Translations under genes and position numbers: made by a program
Origin: Fabrea salina
Lineage: Eukaryota > Ciliophora > Heterotrichea > Heterotrichida > Fabreidae
Direction of reading: 5' to 3'
Assembly: GCA_022984795.1 (NCBI GenBank)
Contig: JALIHJ010000058.1
Location: forward strand, 62,001-126,000
Length of the DNA: 64,000 nucleotides
Part shown: one piece after another, positions 45,001 through 53,946 of the stretch
Layout of the letters: each line of letters starts with the position of its first letter
Position numbering within the stretch: the first letter of the stretch is position 1
Notes under the pieces: model-generated
The model's input: the letters and a program-made list of their open reading frames with translations, nothing else
Databases searched by the model: none
Told to the model about the DNA's origin: nothing

Positions 45001-45671
45001 GCCAAAGCTAGCAATTCTCCGTCATAGCTCAAGTCCATAGCACTGACTCCCCTTCTGACTGTACACAGCACACTAGACTCGGAGTTATCCTCCAAGTTCC
45101 AGGCCCGAATTGTTCTGTCGTAAGAAGCTGAATAAAGCCACTTGCCTTCAGGAGAAACCAATAAAGAGTAAACCGAGCCAGAGTGACCCTCTAGCTGGAA
45201 AAGCTTCTCCATTGTTTCAAACAAGTAAATTCCTATGGTTCCTCCAGATCCACCTGTTGCCAAAAACTTACCGTTCTGGTATAAAGCTAAGGTTTGGATG
45301 TCTGACTTTTCAAGTTCCGTTTTGCAACTCAGTCTGTTAGTTGAGGTGTTCCACACACCAACACTGCCGTACCTACCCCCAGCTACTAAGTACTTTCCAT
45401 CAGCTGTCAGTTTTATGCACTTAGGGTCAAAAGGCACACTGAGTCTTTCCGGAAGTATTTTTTGTAGGTTTTGAGTGATTTGGTTGAATTCAGACTTAGC
45501 TAATTTAACTTTAGGGTGCTCTGAAACATCCGACAAATACAAACTAGAAGAGCCCAAAGGACCTAGTGCTATGCTTGTTTCAGCAGTTTTATCTTCAGCA
45601 ACCTCAGGAGAGGTGGACTCCAACTGTGCTTTGCGTTTGGTGTGTTTGACGAACTCATAAGAAATTGGCAT
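42084..45671 (-). CDS. WD40-repeat protein fused to a TRP-type ion channel domain
   Basis: The 1195 residues form one frame. From about 75 to 640 there are some twelve WD40 repeats (YSASYDRTIRAWNL, LLSGSQDSSIKAWSI, FISSSKDGKVYFWNM). A short ankyrin-like segment follows (LGKTPLNYALERELKKCAKII). Residues about 880-1105 contain six membrane helices with the TRP/polycystin type of pore and S6 end (SWTLALGEFD, NLLISIMGDTYDRVQES). The protein ends in a coiled-coil. The channel is probably a cation channel whose large cytosolic N-terminal propellers dock partners. Canonical TRP channels carry ankyrin or TRPM-type N-termini instead of WD40. Confidence 0.88.
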   Translation of the reverse strand: MPISYEFVKHTKRKAQLESTSPEVAEDKTAETSIALGPLGSSSLYLSDVSEHPKVKLAKSEFNQITQNLQKILPERLSVPFDPKCIKLTADGKYLVAGGRYGSVGVWNTSTNRLSCKTELEKSDIQTLALYQNGKFLATGGSGGTIGIYLFETMEKLFQLEGHSGSVYSLLVSPEGKWLYSASYDRTIRAWNLEDNSESSVLCTVRRGVSAMDLSYDGELLALAEKDKINVFHLETGERTAVLKYHPASAELILCIKFSNSKEFLAVGGSKGVTVWHQGTWEEYLEIDNDLCYAECLEFSSENCFLVAGFSEGLVKVWDLQGILHQKEILLGDLGSQVTAVCTTKAENQLVVYALGENNIFSTKLSFQTSSFRFLGNSPVKKLLFSNSNLLFCNNLYGDIAVYDLKRCERFRKLSVERTLRSMSFAETSLVSYVNWTSKIVKWDLESFEKKVLDYNEHRSITAMTASPEFIVTGHSRDNQVTVWNAQDMTTKRIFRSSEGKVKSLALLKELVFAGSSDGKIRVYNIFLDSEIKQLEGHQSTVTHLSVSSEVLLSGSQDSSIKAWSIPNKLLLVSLETHIEAITGLVINLSSSHFISSSKDGKVYFWNMLDYSICGELNFSGCSALCLSSDDKLIAVGEETSVIVLENPLNTQKFGAVGPNNDSEAFLAYLRSIISGSIPEHNPEMDKWVVVPYLLSSTHFYAYFNLHKHLELALKNQALYFPSKLGKTPLNYALERELKKCAKIIVSNLKKKAKSNKLALIHLEKSLVTLNKKSIGGLEGLYQCLFKKTKNSNLPKFCKEQLKMPIIIESSSLILQPENFLTKEDLKAGGQAIDFWQSLVRVSLTPGSKDSLKFLNSLLDCTNQDIFRTRFIQTYLNYKWKKVQWLLRIQALVYLVYLVLLSIDLVEQSSKYLVGIFLINFGMFVYEVFHVLVARSIFFEDMWNFIELVRSVFLSVYCLCVWAEAKELVTLNLLVGVTFLSWVRGVMFFRLFEGTRYIINLLVEVIKDMGSFLFLLIYSTLGFAFIFISIDYNNSKGSFESFVGMSWTLALGEFDTEGFSVLQYVCFFIATIVNPLIMLNLLISIMGDTYDRVQESVVVADKKELVGLILAGETLLYWRRNRCKLEFLQMCEIEETREEGNSWLGKVRELKTRITGTQKALDSKLDLVVKELRELKGCQEDLIERVQKLQPAENN

Positions 45672-45678
45672 TTTTAAA

Positions 45679-47331
45679 TTAAGACTTAACGGGGTAAGTA
45701 AGTAGTTGGATGCAAGCTTTGAGTTGCTGGACTTTTTTTAACTGTTCAGATTCTTCTTGAAGTTCTGATATCATGTTTCGTTTCTGGTGGATGTCTTCTT
45801 GTTGGGACTCAATGAACTTTTCAATTTCAGGTTTGATTCTAAGTTGTACGTTTAAGTTCTCTAGAACAGGCTTAGCAATGAACCTAGAGTCTTCGTCGTC
45901 AAGTACAGGAATGATTCTTTTGAGTTCTTGAAGTTTGTGCATAAGGTTGGACATTGGTGAAAACCACTTAAAAGCCCTAGACTTGGTTTTTAAAACACGA
46001 AGTGTGTTGTCAAGTGTTTGAGTTTGCAGTTCTAAGTCTTGGTACCAAGACTTTAAACTTTCCAGTGCTTTTTCTTTATTTAAGTGTTGAGTTTCTTGGT
46101 CTTTTAAAGAACTTTGATAAGTTTCAATAGAGGACTGCATCTTTTCTGGGTCGTAAGCTTTGCCGAACTCTGGCTCTAGTTGGGACTGCATGACTTGGGT
46201 TTTGAGTTCGCCAATGCTGTTAGTGAGGCACTGGTTAGATACTATAAGTTTATGTTGTTTTTCTTCTAAGTTTTTTAGTTCTAGTTGGGACTGGCATAGT
46301 TTTTCTTTGATTTCAAGGTTCTTTTTCCGAAGTCGTGCTCTAAGGGAAACTTCTTGTTGTAAGAGTTCTTCGGGTTTAGGTTTAGCAGATATGACTTGGT
46401 ATTCGTTTTGAGCTAGGTCCTCTGACTCGTCAGGAAGTGATTCCCTGACTGTAGTTAAACTAGCTGTAGGTCTGAGGGGCGCATGCTGTTGCATCCAAGG
46501 GTGATCCAGTAGTTCTTCTATAGAAAGTCTTTCTCTGGGGTTAGGATTAAGTAACTTCCTAACTAAGTCTTTTGCTGCAACTGGAAAATTTTTGGGAAAA
46601 CCCACTTTGGCAGCTTTAATTTTGTTAAGCAGTTCAGCTTGGTTGCTTGACCTAAAAGGAGCCCTTCCAGTCAGCAACTCAAACAAAAGGATTCCTAAGT
46701 TCCACAAGTCCAAACGAGTGTCATGTCCAGTTCGGTTGATCATTTCAGGAGCTAAGTACTCTAGGGTTCCGCAGTAAGTTGACCTGGTTTCTTCAGAGAA
46801 GTTAGACCACCCAAAGTCTCCTAGTTTAGCTTTGCCTTCTCTGTCAAGGAATATGTTTTCGGGCTTAATGTCCCTATGAATTATAGGCGGGTCTTTGCAG
46901 TGTAGGTACTGAACTGCCAGTGCAACTTCTCGCAAGTACTGAGCACCTGTAGCTTCGTCAAAACTACCTAGTTTTCTGAGTTTTGTGAAAAGTGCACCGT
47001 TTTCAGCAAGTTCTAAAATCAAGTAAAAGGAAGACTTGTCTTCAAAGTGGTTGAAAAGTCTTATGATGTTTTCGTGATGCAAACTGTACATGATGCGGAC
47101 TTCTTTGCGAAGTTGCTGGATCATGTTAGTTGCAAGTATTCTGTCTTTAGGAATTACTTTAATAGCATACAAGTTTCCAGTGGTTTTGTGACGCACTTTG
47201 TATACTTTGCCAAAAGCTCCTTGGCCTATAGCTTTTCTAGATAAGCTTTCAAAGTCACTAACTTTAAACTCTGCTTCTTGGCCCTTTGCTACACTGGGGG
47301 ACATGAATAGAAGTTTTTTGCCAGATTCCAT
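45679..47331 (-). CDS. Aurora-like kinase with long coiled-coil tail
   Basis: This 550-residue protein has an AGC/Aurora-type kinase domain at about 25-285: GQGAFGKVYK, AIKVI, HRDIKPENIFL and DFGWSNF. The activation loop is TRSTYCGTLEYLAPEM. DFGWS and the YCGTxEYLAPE loop are Aurora features; the T-loop threonine is present. Unlike animal Auroras, about 230 residues of coiled-coil follow, which could target it to microtubules or basal bodies. The kinase may act in mitosis or in cilium disassembly, as inference. It is divergent from a methyltransferase gene (34 bp) and tandem with the WD40-TRP gene (7-nt gap). Confidence 0.88.
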   Translation of the reverse strand: MESGKKLLFMSPSVAKGQEAEFKVSDFESLSRKAIGQGAFGKVYKVRHKTTGNLYAIKVIPKDRILATNMIQQLRKEVRIMYSLHHENIIRLFNHFEDKSSFYLILELAENGALFTKLRKLGSFDEATGAQYLREVALAVQYLHCKDPPIIHRDIKPENIFLDREGKAKLGDFGWSNFSEETRSTYCGTLEYLAPEMINRTGHDTRLDLWNLGILLFELLTGRAPFRSSNQAELLNKIKAAKVGFPKNFPVAAKDLVRKLLNPNPRERLSIEELLDHPWMQQHAPLRPTASLTTVRESLPDESEDLAQNEYQVISAKPKPEELLQQEVSLRARLRKKNLEIKEKLCQSQLELKNLEEKQHKLIVSNQCLTNSIGELKTQVMQSQLEPEFGKAYDPEKMQSSIETYQSSLKDQETQHLNKEKALESLKSWYQDLELQTQTLDNTLRVLKTKSRAFKWFSPMSNLMHKLQELKRIIPVLDDEDSRFIAKPVLENLNVQLRIKPEIEKFIESQQEDIHQKRNMISELQEESEQLKKVQQLKACIQLLTYPVKS

Positions 47332-47365
47332 AACTTTTAATACAATATGAAGTAAACGGATATAA

Positions 47366-48310
47366 ATGTCAGATAGTGACTGGACAAATTTTGCTCTTTA
47401 CACTGACGTTATGGTTAAGAAGATGCACAAAGAGTGCGAGATACTTAAAGACCAAAACAAAGAAAGGTACACTAAAGAAGACTTTTCGCACTTCGATGCT
47501 TTGCACTATTGTGGGCATGACTGGCTTAAAGAATTCTTTGCCCAGCAAAGCAAGGACGCACTTAAGTGCTTAGAAGTAGGCTCAGGAATAGGAGGGGGTT
47601 CAAGAATAGCTGCACTGGATTTTGGAGCTGAAGTAGTAGCACTAGACTACTTACAAGGCTACACTGACGTCCACAACAGAATAAACGAAATGTGTGGAGG
47701 AATCCCTAGCATTAAGGTTGAGACAGGAGATGCCTTAGAAATGGATCTGGATGCTTTAGGGTGCAATGGAAACTGCGACATAGTGTTTTCTATCCAGGTA
47801 TTTTACATGATTTGTGACAAGCCATCTTTGTTTACTAAGTTAGCCAACGCACTTAAACCTGGTGGCAAACTCTATATTGAAGACTGGGTGTTGCAAACAG
47901 AAGAACCTATGACTGAAGAAGAAGAAACAGCTGCCAAAGAGCTGGGCTTCTTGCACAGATTAACCCAAAACAAGTATGTGGAACTCTTGGAAAGTTTTGG
48001 GTTCAGAGTAGACGTTTATGAAGATAACACAACCCACTGGGCAAGGTACATCTACTCAAGAGGCGAGGGCTTCCTCCAAAAAGAAAGCCAAATGAAGTCT
48101 AACTTCGGAGAAGAGTGGTGGGAGCACTGGACAAGCTGGGCCCTTTTCAAAGTTACTAAAGCCTACCACAACTTAGAAATGACTTATGAAGAGCAGTCTC
48201 AAAAGTTCCCTTTGCTGATGGAGCGCTTGGGAGGAAGGGAGTTTTACGACAAGTGGTCTGGAGTGTCCCAGAAGTTCGGAGGCAACAAAGTAATAGCAAC
48301 TAAGTTATAA
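47366..48310 (+). CDS. SAM-dependent methyltransferase, paralogue
   Basis: The 314 residues have a class I methyltransferase core: CLEVGSGIGGGSRIAAL, VVALDY, DIVFSIQVFYMI and LKPGGKLYIEDWV. Similarity to the protein at 7332-8288 runs along the whole length, including the LHYCGHDW lead-in, ARYIYSR/GRYIFQR segment and final KFGGNKVIATK. The substrate is unknown; small-molecule N-methylation is likely. Both copies are intact and clearly diverged, so the duplication is not recent. It is tandem with CHMP6 (7-nt gap). Confidence 0.88.
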   Translation: MSDSDWTNFALYTDVMVKKMHKECEILKDQNKERYTKEDFSHFDALHYCGHDWLKEFFAQQSKDALKCLEVGSGIGGGSRIAALDFGAEVVALDYLQGYTDVHNRINEMCGGIPSIKVETGDALEMDLDALGCNGNCDIVFSIQVFYMICDKPSLFTKLANALKPGGKLYIEDWVLQTEEPMTEEEETAAKELGFLHRLTQNKYVELLESFGFRVDVYEDNTTHWARYIYSRGEGFLQKESQMKSNFGEEWWEHWTSWALFKVTKAYHNLEMTYEEQSQKFPLLMERLGGREFYDKWSGVSQKFGGNKVIATKL

Positions 48311-48317
48311 GATTAAA

Positions 48318-48920
48318 ATGGGTTGTCTCTTGGGTAAAAACACAGGCGGGTCTAAGCCTGAGAAGTCCAAAGTCAACGAGCAAGACAAAGAAATTGCCCA
48401 GTTAAAAGTAACTCGCGACAAAGTGAACCGCTACCTGAAGAAACTAGAGTCCAACATAGACTCATGCCAGTCCGTAGTTAAACATTACGTTAAAAACAAG
48501 GAAAAAGAAAAAGCACTACTTGCTCTCAGAAAGAAAAAGTACGTCGAAAAGAACCTAGAAAACGGAAGAAAGCAGCTCTTAAACCTAGAACAACTAATCA
48601 ACGACGTGGAGTCTGCTCAGATGAACCAAAACATTGTCCAAGCCATGAAACAAGGCAACGAGTTCTTAAAGCAACTCAACGAACAACTCACCATCGAAGA
48701 TGCAGAAAAGCTTATGGAAGAAACTGCTGAAGGTATAGAGTACCAGCAAGAAATAGGCCGGATTCTTGCACAGCAAGGAATAGAAAACGAAGACGTTTTG
48801 GAAGAATTCGAACAACTAGATGCCCAAGAAATACCTGAAGTGCCCAACAAGCCCCTCCCTGTAAACGAACCAGTTCCAGAAGTCGCAAAGAAGCCAAAAA
48901 AACAAGTAATTGAAGCTTAA
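48318..48920 (+). CDS. CHMP6: ESCRT-III subunit CHMP6/Vps20
   Basis: This 200-residue Snf7-family protein has a basic N-terminal half and an acidic C-terminal half. It starts MGCLLGK, a myristoylation site as in CHMP6/Vps20. The family features EQDKEIAQLKVTRDKVNRY, LALRKKKYVEKNL and the C-terminal EIPEVPNKPLPV (MIM2-like, contacts VPS4) are visible. CHMP6 links ESCRT-II to Snf7 polymerisation in multivesicular body formation. It converges on the ketoacyl synthase gene with an 11-bp gap. Confidence 0.94.
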   Translation: MGCLLGKNTGGSKPEKSKVNEQDKEIAQLKVTRDKVNRYLKKLESNIDSCQSVVKHYVKNKEKEKALLALRKKKYVEKNLENGRKQLLNLEQLINDVESAQMNQNIVQAMKQGNEFLKQLNEQLTIEDAEKLMEETAEGIEYQQEIGRILAQQGIENEDVLEEFEQLDAQEIPEVPNKPLPVNEPVPEVAKKPKKQVIEA

Positions 48921-48931
48921 TGGTTAATTTA

Positions 48932-50215
48932 TTACGATACGTACTTGGAAACTACCAGCGTACTGTTAATTCCACCAAATCCTACATTGTTCATGATTGC
49001 GTTATTGACTTCTACTTTAGTTGGCTCCATAACGTAGTTCAGTAGTTTTCCTTCAACCTTTATGGGGTTTTTGAGGTTTTTAACTGGAGGAATTACTGAC
49101 TGCTGGATGCTGAGAAGAGACTCTATGCAGTGGAAAGTCCCCACAGTGCACATCATGTGGCCTGTGTTTCCTTTGCAACCTGTTATGTAAGGCATGTGGT
49201 TTCCAAAAACCCTGTCAATTGCTTTCATCTCAGCCTTGTCGCCCTCTTTAGTTCCAGCAGCGTGTGCGTGCACGAGCTGAACGTCTTTGGGGTCCACATC
49301 TGCCATTTCTAGCGAATTAGACATAGTTCTGTAGATCCCTTGTCCTTCAGCAGTAGGTCGGGTTAAGTGGTACCCGTCGCAGTTCTGGCTGAAGCCTTTT
49401 ACTTCGCCGTAGATGGTAGCTCCTCTTTTCAAGGCGTGTTCAAGGTCCTCCAGTACAACTGCGTTTCCTCCGTCAGAGGCCACTAGTCCTTCTCTGCTTT
49501 CGTCCATGGGCCTTGCTGCACCAACTGGGTCGTCGTTTCCTTTGGTGTTAATTGCTCCTAAACTGGCAAATCCCCTCATTCCGTAGGGAATCACCACGTT
49601 TTCTGCAGAGAAAGCCAACATAACTTTAGCTTCTCCTAAAAGAATGTTGCGGTAGGCTTCCATGATCACTGACTGGCCTGTAGCACAAGCAGCAGTTACT
49701 GTGGAAGAAGGACCTCTGGCTTGGAAGTACTTGCTCACTGAAGCAGTCATTCCGTGGATGTCTGTGTTTTCAATGTAGTTGCTTGGCACGATGCTTAAGT
49801 CTTCGCCTGAGCGGTAAAATTTATCGTACATGTCAAACACTTCTCTGCCTGAAGAGGTTCCAGTGCCTCCAATTACTCCAAAAAGGTCTTTTTCCTCCTC
49901 AGATGAGGGTTGGTACCCTGAGTCTTCCATAGCTTTTACAGCTGCTGCGAATCCGTGGGAGCTTTGCTGTGTAGGTGCGTAAGGCATCATCTTGTACCAC
50001 TTTTCTAAGTCAAAGTCTAGCAGCAACCCTCCGATTTTCACAGGAATTTGATCTATTTCAGGGAAACGTTCTTTGGGTATTTTAATCAGAGCTGACTTGC
50101 CTGCAAGCAAATTATCAAAAACTTCTTGGGGAGTGTAACCTAGAGGCGTAATAGACCCCATGCCTGTAATCACTATCCTTCTTCCTGCTTTTTGTTTTAG
50201 AGCTGACCAATACAT
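48932..50215 (-). CDS. Beta-ketoacyl-ACP synthase II-type (FabF/OXSM)
   Basis: The 427 residues match KAS II. The start GRRIVITGMGSITPLG, the nucleophile cysteine in TAACATGQS and two catalytic His (VHAHAAGTKEGD and GNTGHMMCTVG) are intact. The C-terminal NNVGFGGINSTLVVSKY is the family ending. In eukaryotes this form acts in mitochondrial fatty acid synthesis that supplies lipoate. The first ten residues (MYWSALKQKAG) are weakly presequence-like. An in-frame TAA two codons upstream of the ATG fixes the start. It is divergent from the Ca2+-ATPase gene. Confidence 0.95.
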   Translation of the reverse strand: MYWSALKQKAGRRIVITGMGSITPLGYTPQEVFDNLLAGKSALIKIPKERFPEIDQIPVKIGGLLLDFDLEKWYKMMPYAPTQQSSHGFAAAVKAMEDSGYQPSSEEEKDLFGVIGGTGTSSGREVFDMYDKFYRSGEDLSIVPSNYIENTDIHGMTASVSKYFQARGPSSTVTAACATGQSVIMEAYRNILLGEAKVMLAFSAENVVIPYGMRGFASLGAINTKGNDDPVGAARPMDESREGLVASDGGNAVVLEDLEHALKRGATIYGEVKGFSQNCDGYHLTRPTAEGQGIYRTMSNSLEMADVDPKDVQLVHAHAAGTKEGDKAEMKAIDRVFGNHMPYITGCKGNTGHMMCTVGTFHCIESLLSIQQSVIPPVKNLKNPIKVEGKLLNYVMEPTKVEVNNAIMNNVGFGGINSTLVVSKYVS

Positions 50216-50446
50216 ATTTTATTATAGCCGTTTCCAGGCTTGAATTCAGCAATATTTAAAGGGTGCCTGTTGGTTATACTAAGTTGAATGGAAAGGTCTA
50301 GCGAGGATCCCAAGTCCAGGTGTTTTTTAAAGTTATAATTACTAGCAACAACTAAAGACTCTTTACCTGCATACCAAAAGAAGCAGCTTTAGGTTTATGA
50401 ATAAGTTGTATTAATTACAAGTCCTAGTAATGCCTCACTATAAAAG
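50216..50446. other. Longest gene-free spacer (231 bp)
   Basis: It separates two divergent genes and is by far the longest spacer here. The minus strand has an open frame of about 60 codons without Met (spanning about 50388-50187) that starts after a TAA and ends within the ketoacyl synthase gene. It does not look like a known protein and is probably chance. No tRNA fold, inverted repeat or clear promoter box is visible. It may be a true promoter region. Confidence 0.4.
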
Positions 50447-53400
50447 ATGGAAGGCGATAATGGACTGAGGGACAAGCTGTTGGATAACGACCACGGACTC
50501 TCTTTTGGAACCGACTCAGAAACTCTATGGTAACCTCAAATCAGCAAACTTTTTGTGCCTGACGACATCAGATCAGGAAAAAGTAAGTCCACCCTAGACG
50601 AAATGGGTGGGATCGACGGAATGTGTCAGCTCCTCAAAAGTAGCAAAACCAAAGGCATTTCTACCGACAAGCACGAAAAGAAAGAGCGCGAAAAGGTTTT
50701 TGGGGACAACAAGCCCGTAGAAAAGGAAAGCAAAAGTTTCTTCCAGTTAATGCTTGACGCATTGGAAGACACAACTTTAATAATACTGATCTGCGCAGCT
50801 TTGATTTCTTTGGTTGTAGGAGTCATTGAGAATCCCGAAGAAGGGTGGATGGAAGGCGTAGCTATCCTGATTGCTGTTGCTATCGTTGTGTTAGTAACTG
50901 CAATCAATGACTACGGAAAAGAACTCCAGTTCCGCAAGTTAAGTGCAGAAGCAAAGGAACACAAAGTAAATGTCATCAGAGACGGAGAGGAAAGACACAA
51001 GTCTTTCAAAAAACTTTTGGTAGGCGACATTGTTAGGCTGTCCAGTGGAGATGTAATCCCTGCAGACGGAATAGTTGTGTTCTCAGAGTCTTTGGTAGCT
51101 GATGAAAGTTCCCTTACCGGAGAAGCAGACCCTCAGAAGAAAGGCTTCGGGCCTAACGAGTCAATGTTTTTAATATCAGGGTCACTTTTAGCTGAAGGAA
51201 CAGGTCGCATGCTAGTTTGTGCTGTGGGAAAAAAGAGCTCACAGGGCACCATTGGAGCTCTTGTGAACGTAGAAGACTCAGACACGCCTTTGCAGCGCAA
51301 ACTTAACAGAATCACAGAAGGAATAGGCAAACTGGGCTTGTTAGTGGCAGTGATTACCTTTTTGGTGTTGTTGATTTACATAATCATTGACGCAGCTTCT
51401 GAAGGCTGGGGAACGAAAAGCTGGGAAGATTTGATTTCTGCCTTTATAATTGGAGTCACTATAATTGTAGTGGCTGTGCCTGAAGGACTTCCCCTGGCTG
51501 TTACCCTTAGCTTGGCTTTTTCAGTGAACCAAATGAAGAAGCAAAACAACTTGGTCAGAAACCTAGAAGCTTCTGAAACAATGGGCCAGGCTACTTGCAT
51601 TTGCTCAGACAAAACTGGAACTTTGACTAAGAACGATATGGAAGTCACTGCAATGTACATCGGAGGAAAGAAACAGGAAGAAGTCAAAGACTTAAAATTC
51701 GACGAAAAAGTTAGAGAAATCCTTGGCTTGAGTTGCTGTCATAACACAGAAGCCAGCATCACCTACAAAAAGCAGAAAAAAACCTTTACAGGAAGTAGGA
51801 CTGAACTGGCTCTTTTGGAATTAGCTAAACAACTCGGCTATAAGTACGAAGAAGTTAGAGACCCAGAGAAGATCCTTGCTAGAGTTCCTTTTTCTTCAAC
51901 CATCAAAAGAATGGAAACTGCAGTTAACTACGAAGAAGGCATTCTAGTTATGGTAAAAGGAGCTACTGAAGTTGTACTTGACATGTGCACTAGTGTAATC
52001 AACGAAAACGGTGAAGTTGAAGACTTGTCTTCGGAAGAACTCAGCAAAATCAAACAAGAAATTATACCTGAATTTGCCAGCCGGGCACTCAGAACCCTCA
52101 CTCTTGCTTACAAAAAGGTTGACTCGGACTTCGAACTCAAAAACGAAAACAGAGAAGTAAACATGGAAGACCTTGAAAAAGACTTAGTTCTTTTGGCAGT
52201 CTGTGGAATTGAAGACCCCATAAGACCAGAAGTACCTAGTGCTGTGGAAAGGTGCATGAGTGCAGGAATATCAGTTAGGATGGTTACAGGGGATAATCCT
52301 TTAACAGCCACTGCAATAGCCCGTAGGTGCCACATTTTGCCAGGGGACTACCAGTACAGTGAGGACAAAAAAGAAGTAATGCTGGGTGAAGAATTCAGAA
52401 GTAGAGTAAAAGGCCTGAAAGAAGACAAAAGCTGTGTAGGAGACTTGGAAGAGTTTGAAAAAATCATTAAAGGTCTTAGAGTGCTCGCTAGGTCTTCTCC
52501 TGAAGACAAGTTCATCCTAGTCACAGGACTCAGACAACTCAACCAAGTCGTAGCTGTCACGGGAGATGGGTCCAATGACGCACCTGCTTTGAAAAAAGCC
52601 AATGTAGGGTTTTCCATGCATATTTCAGGCACTCAGCTTGCCCAAGAAGCCTCTGATATTATTTTGCTGGATGACAACTTTGCTTCAATAGTTACAGCAG
52701 CTTTGTGGGGCAGAAACATTTACGACTGCATTGCTAAGTTCATTCAGTTTCAACTTACAGTGAACATAGTAGCTTTGATTCTAAGTTTCATCGGAGCTTG
52801 TGTGCTTAAAGAAGCGCCTTTAACAGCAGTGCAAATGCTTTGGGTGAACTTGATCATGGACACCTTTGCAGCACTTGCTTTGGCAACTGAACCTCCGAAC
52901 CAGTCACTGCTGGACAGGGACCCTGTAAAGCACTCAGATACAATAGTGACAACTACAATGATGAAACTCATCATAGGACAGAGTTTCTACCAAATAGTTT
53001 GGTTGTTAGTGATACTGTTTTTAGGACCTAGTTTGTTTGGAGTAGAGTCGAGTTGGGGAAAAACAGAGTGGAGCGAAGAAGGCTACGTGCACTTAACTAT
53101 TTTTTTCAACACTTTTGTGTTCTTGCAGGTGTTCAACGAAATTAACTGCAGAAAAGTCAGGTCAAATGAATTCAACGTTTTCAAAAACTTCTTCAACAAC
53201 TACTTGTTTATATTCATAGTGGGTCTCACTGTAGTTGTGCAGATATTCCTCGTCAGCTTTGGAGGAGAAGCTTTGCGCCTTTCGCCTTTAACCTGGGACC
53301 AGCACTTATATTGCATTCTTATAGGAGTAGGTGGAATTGTGTTTGGGTTGTTAGTAAGACTGCTTCCTGATAAGCTTTTTGCTTGCTTCAAGCTTTCTGA

Positions 53401-53512
53401 AGAGCCCGTCTCAAGCAAAGACGCAGACCATGCCATTACTTCTAGGCTCAGAAGAAGAACTACCAAGTCTGTGTACGGCGCTAACAGGTCTTTTTCTCAA
53501 AAAATTAGGTAA
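50447..53512 (+). CDS. Plasma-membrane-type Ca2+-ATPase (P-type IIB), one 15-nt intron
   Basis: The ATG at 50447 and a 15-nt intron at 50530-50544 give 1016 residues. The first exon supplies the N-terminal motif ETLCKLFVPDD, which fits PMCA leaders. Seen are PADGI, the TGEADP loop, VAVPEGLPLAV (M4), DKTGTLTKND with the phosphorylated Asp, KGATEVVLD, TGDNPLTATAIAR and GDGSNDAPALKKANVG. Ten membrane segments are present. PMCA pumps remove Ca2+ from the cytosol. The C-tail is only about 60 residues but very basic (TSRLRRRTTKS), so it could still be an autoinhibitory or calmodulin-binding site. In ciliates such pumps occur at plasma membrane and alveoli. Confidence 0.96.
50530..50544 (+). other. 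15-nt spliceosomal intron in the Ca2+-ATPase gene
   Basis: The sequence is GTAACCTCAAATCAG, phase 2. Without splicing, a TAA interrupts the frame. Splicing adds a 27-codon first exon with an ATG. Confidence 0.88.
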
Positions 53513-53527
53513 TTAACCTCATAATAA

Positions 53528-53938
53528 ATGCTTAGAAGGTACAAAAAAGGACTAAGTGGGGACTACACACAAGAAGAAAAGGCTGATGCCTGGAAAGCCA
53601 CACACTTAATAGTTAAAAAAGCTTATGCAAGGGACGAAAACATGAGTGAACTCGAAAAAGACTACATGAAGTTTTGCAAAAAAGCTTTGTGGAGTGCCAC
53701 CTGGTTACCTTTTGCAACGGGGTGTGTTTCTTTTCTGCTGATAGACAGAGTTTATCCAGTGAACAAGCTAGGTTTCTTGTTTAGGTGGAGCTTAAAGATA
53801 GGGAGTTTCTTTTACTTCTGTAAGAAAGGACTGGAAGAAGCCGAGCAAAGAATACTTGAGTTTCCTTTGTTGACTGATGTAACTGCTTACGCTATAGTTC
53901 AATACACTGACTGGGTGGAACTCCAAGTTTCAGAATAG
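53528..53938 (+). CDS. Small membrane protein (136 aa)
   Basis: I do not recognise this protein. The first 60 residues are charged and helical (EEKADAWKATHLIVKKAY). Two hydrophobic segments follow at about 54-73 (LWSATWLPFATGCVSFLLI) and about 82-100 (GFLFRWSLKIGSFFYFC). The tail is amphipathic. It is likely an organelle membrane protein with a hairpin topology. It is tandem after the Ca2+-ATPase (15-nt gap) and converges on SIN3 with an 8-bp gap. Confidence 0.65.
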   Translation: MLRRYKKGLSGDYTQEEKADAWKATHLIVKKAYARDENMSELEKDYMKFCKKALWSATWLPFATGCVSFLLIDRVYPVNKLGFLFRWSLKIGSFFYFCKKGLEEAEQRILEFPLLTDVTAYAIVQYTDWVELQVSE

Positions 53939-53946
53939 TAATCCAT

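Noticed and set aside
50187-50388. Small minus-strand gene of about 60 codons in the 231-bp spacer
   Set aside because: It has no Met, no intron matching the consensus that would supply one, and no recognisable motif.
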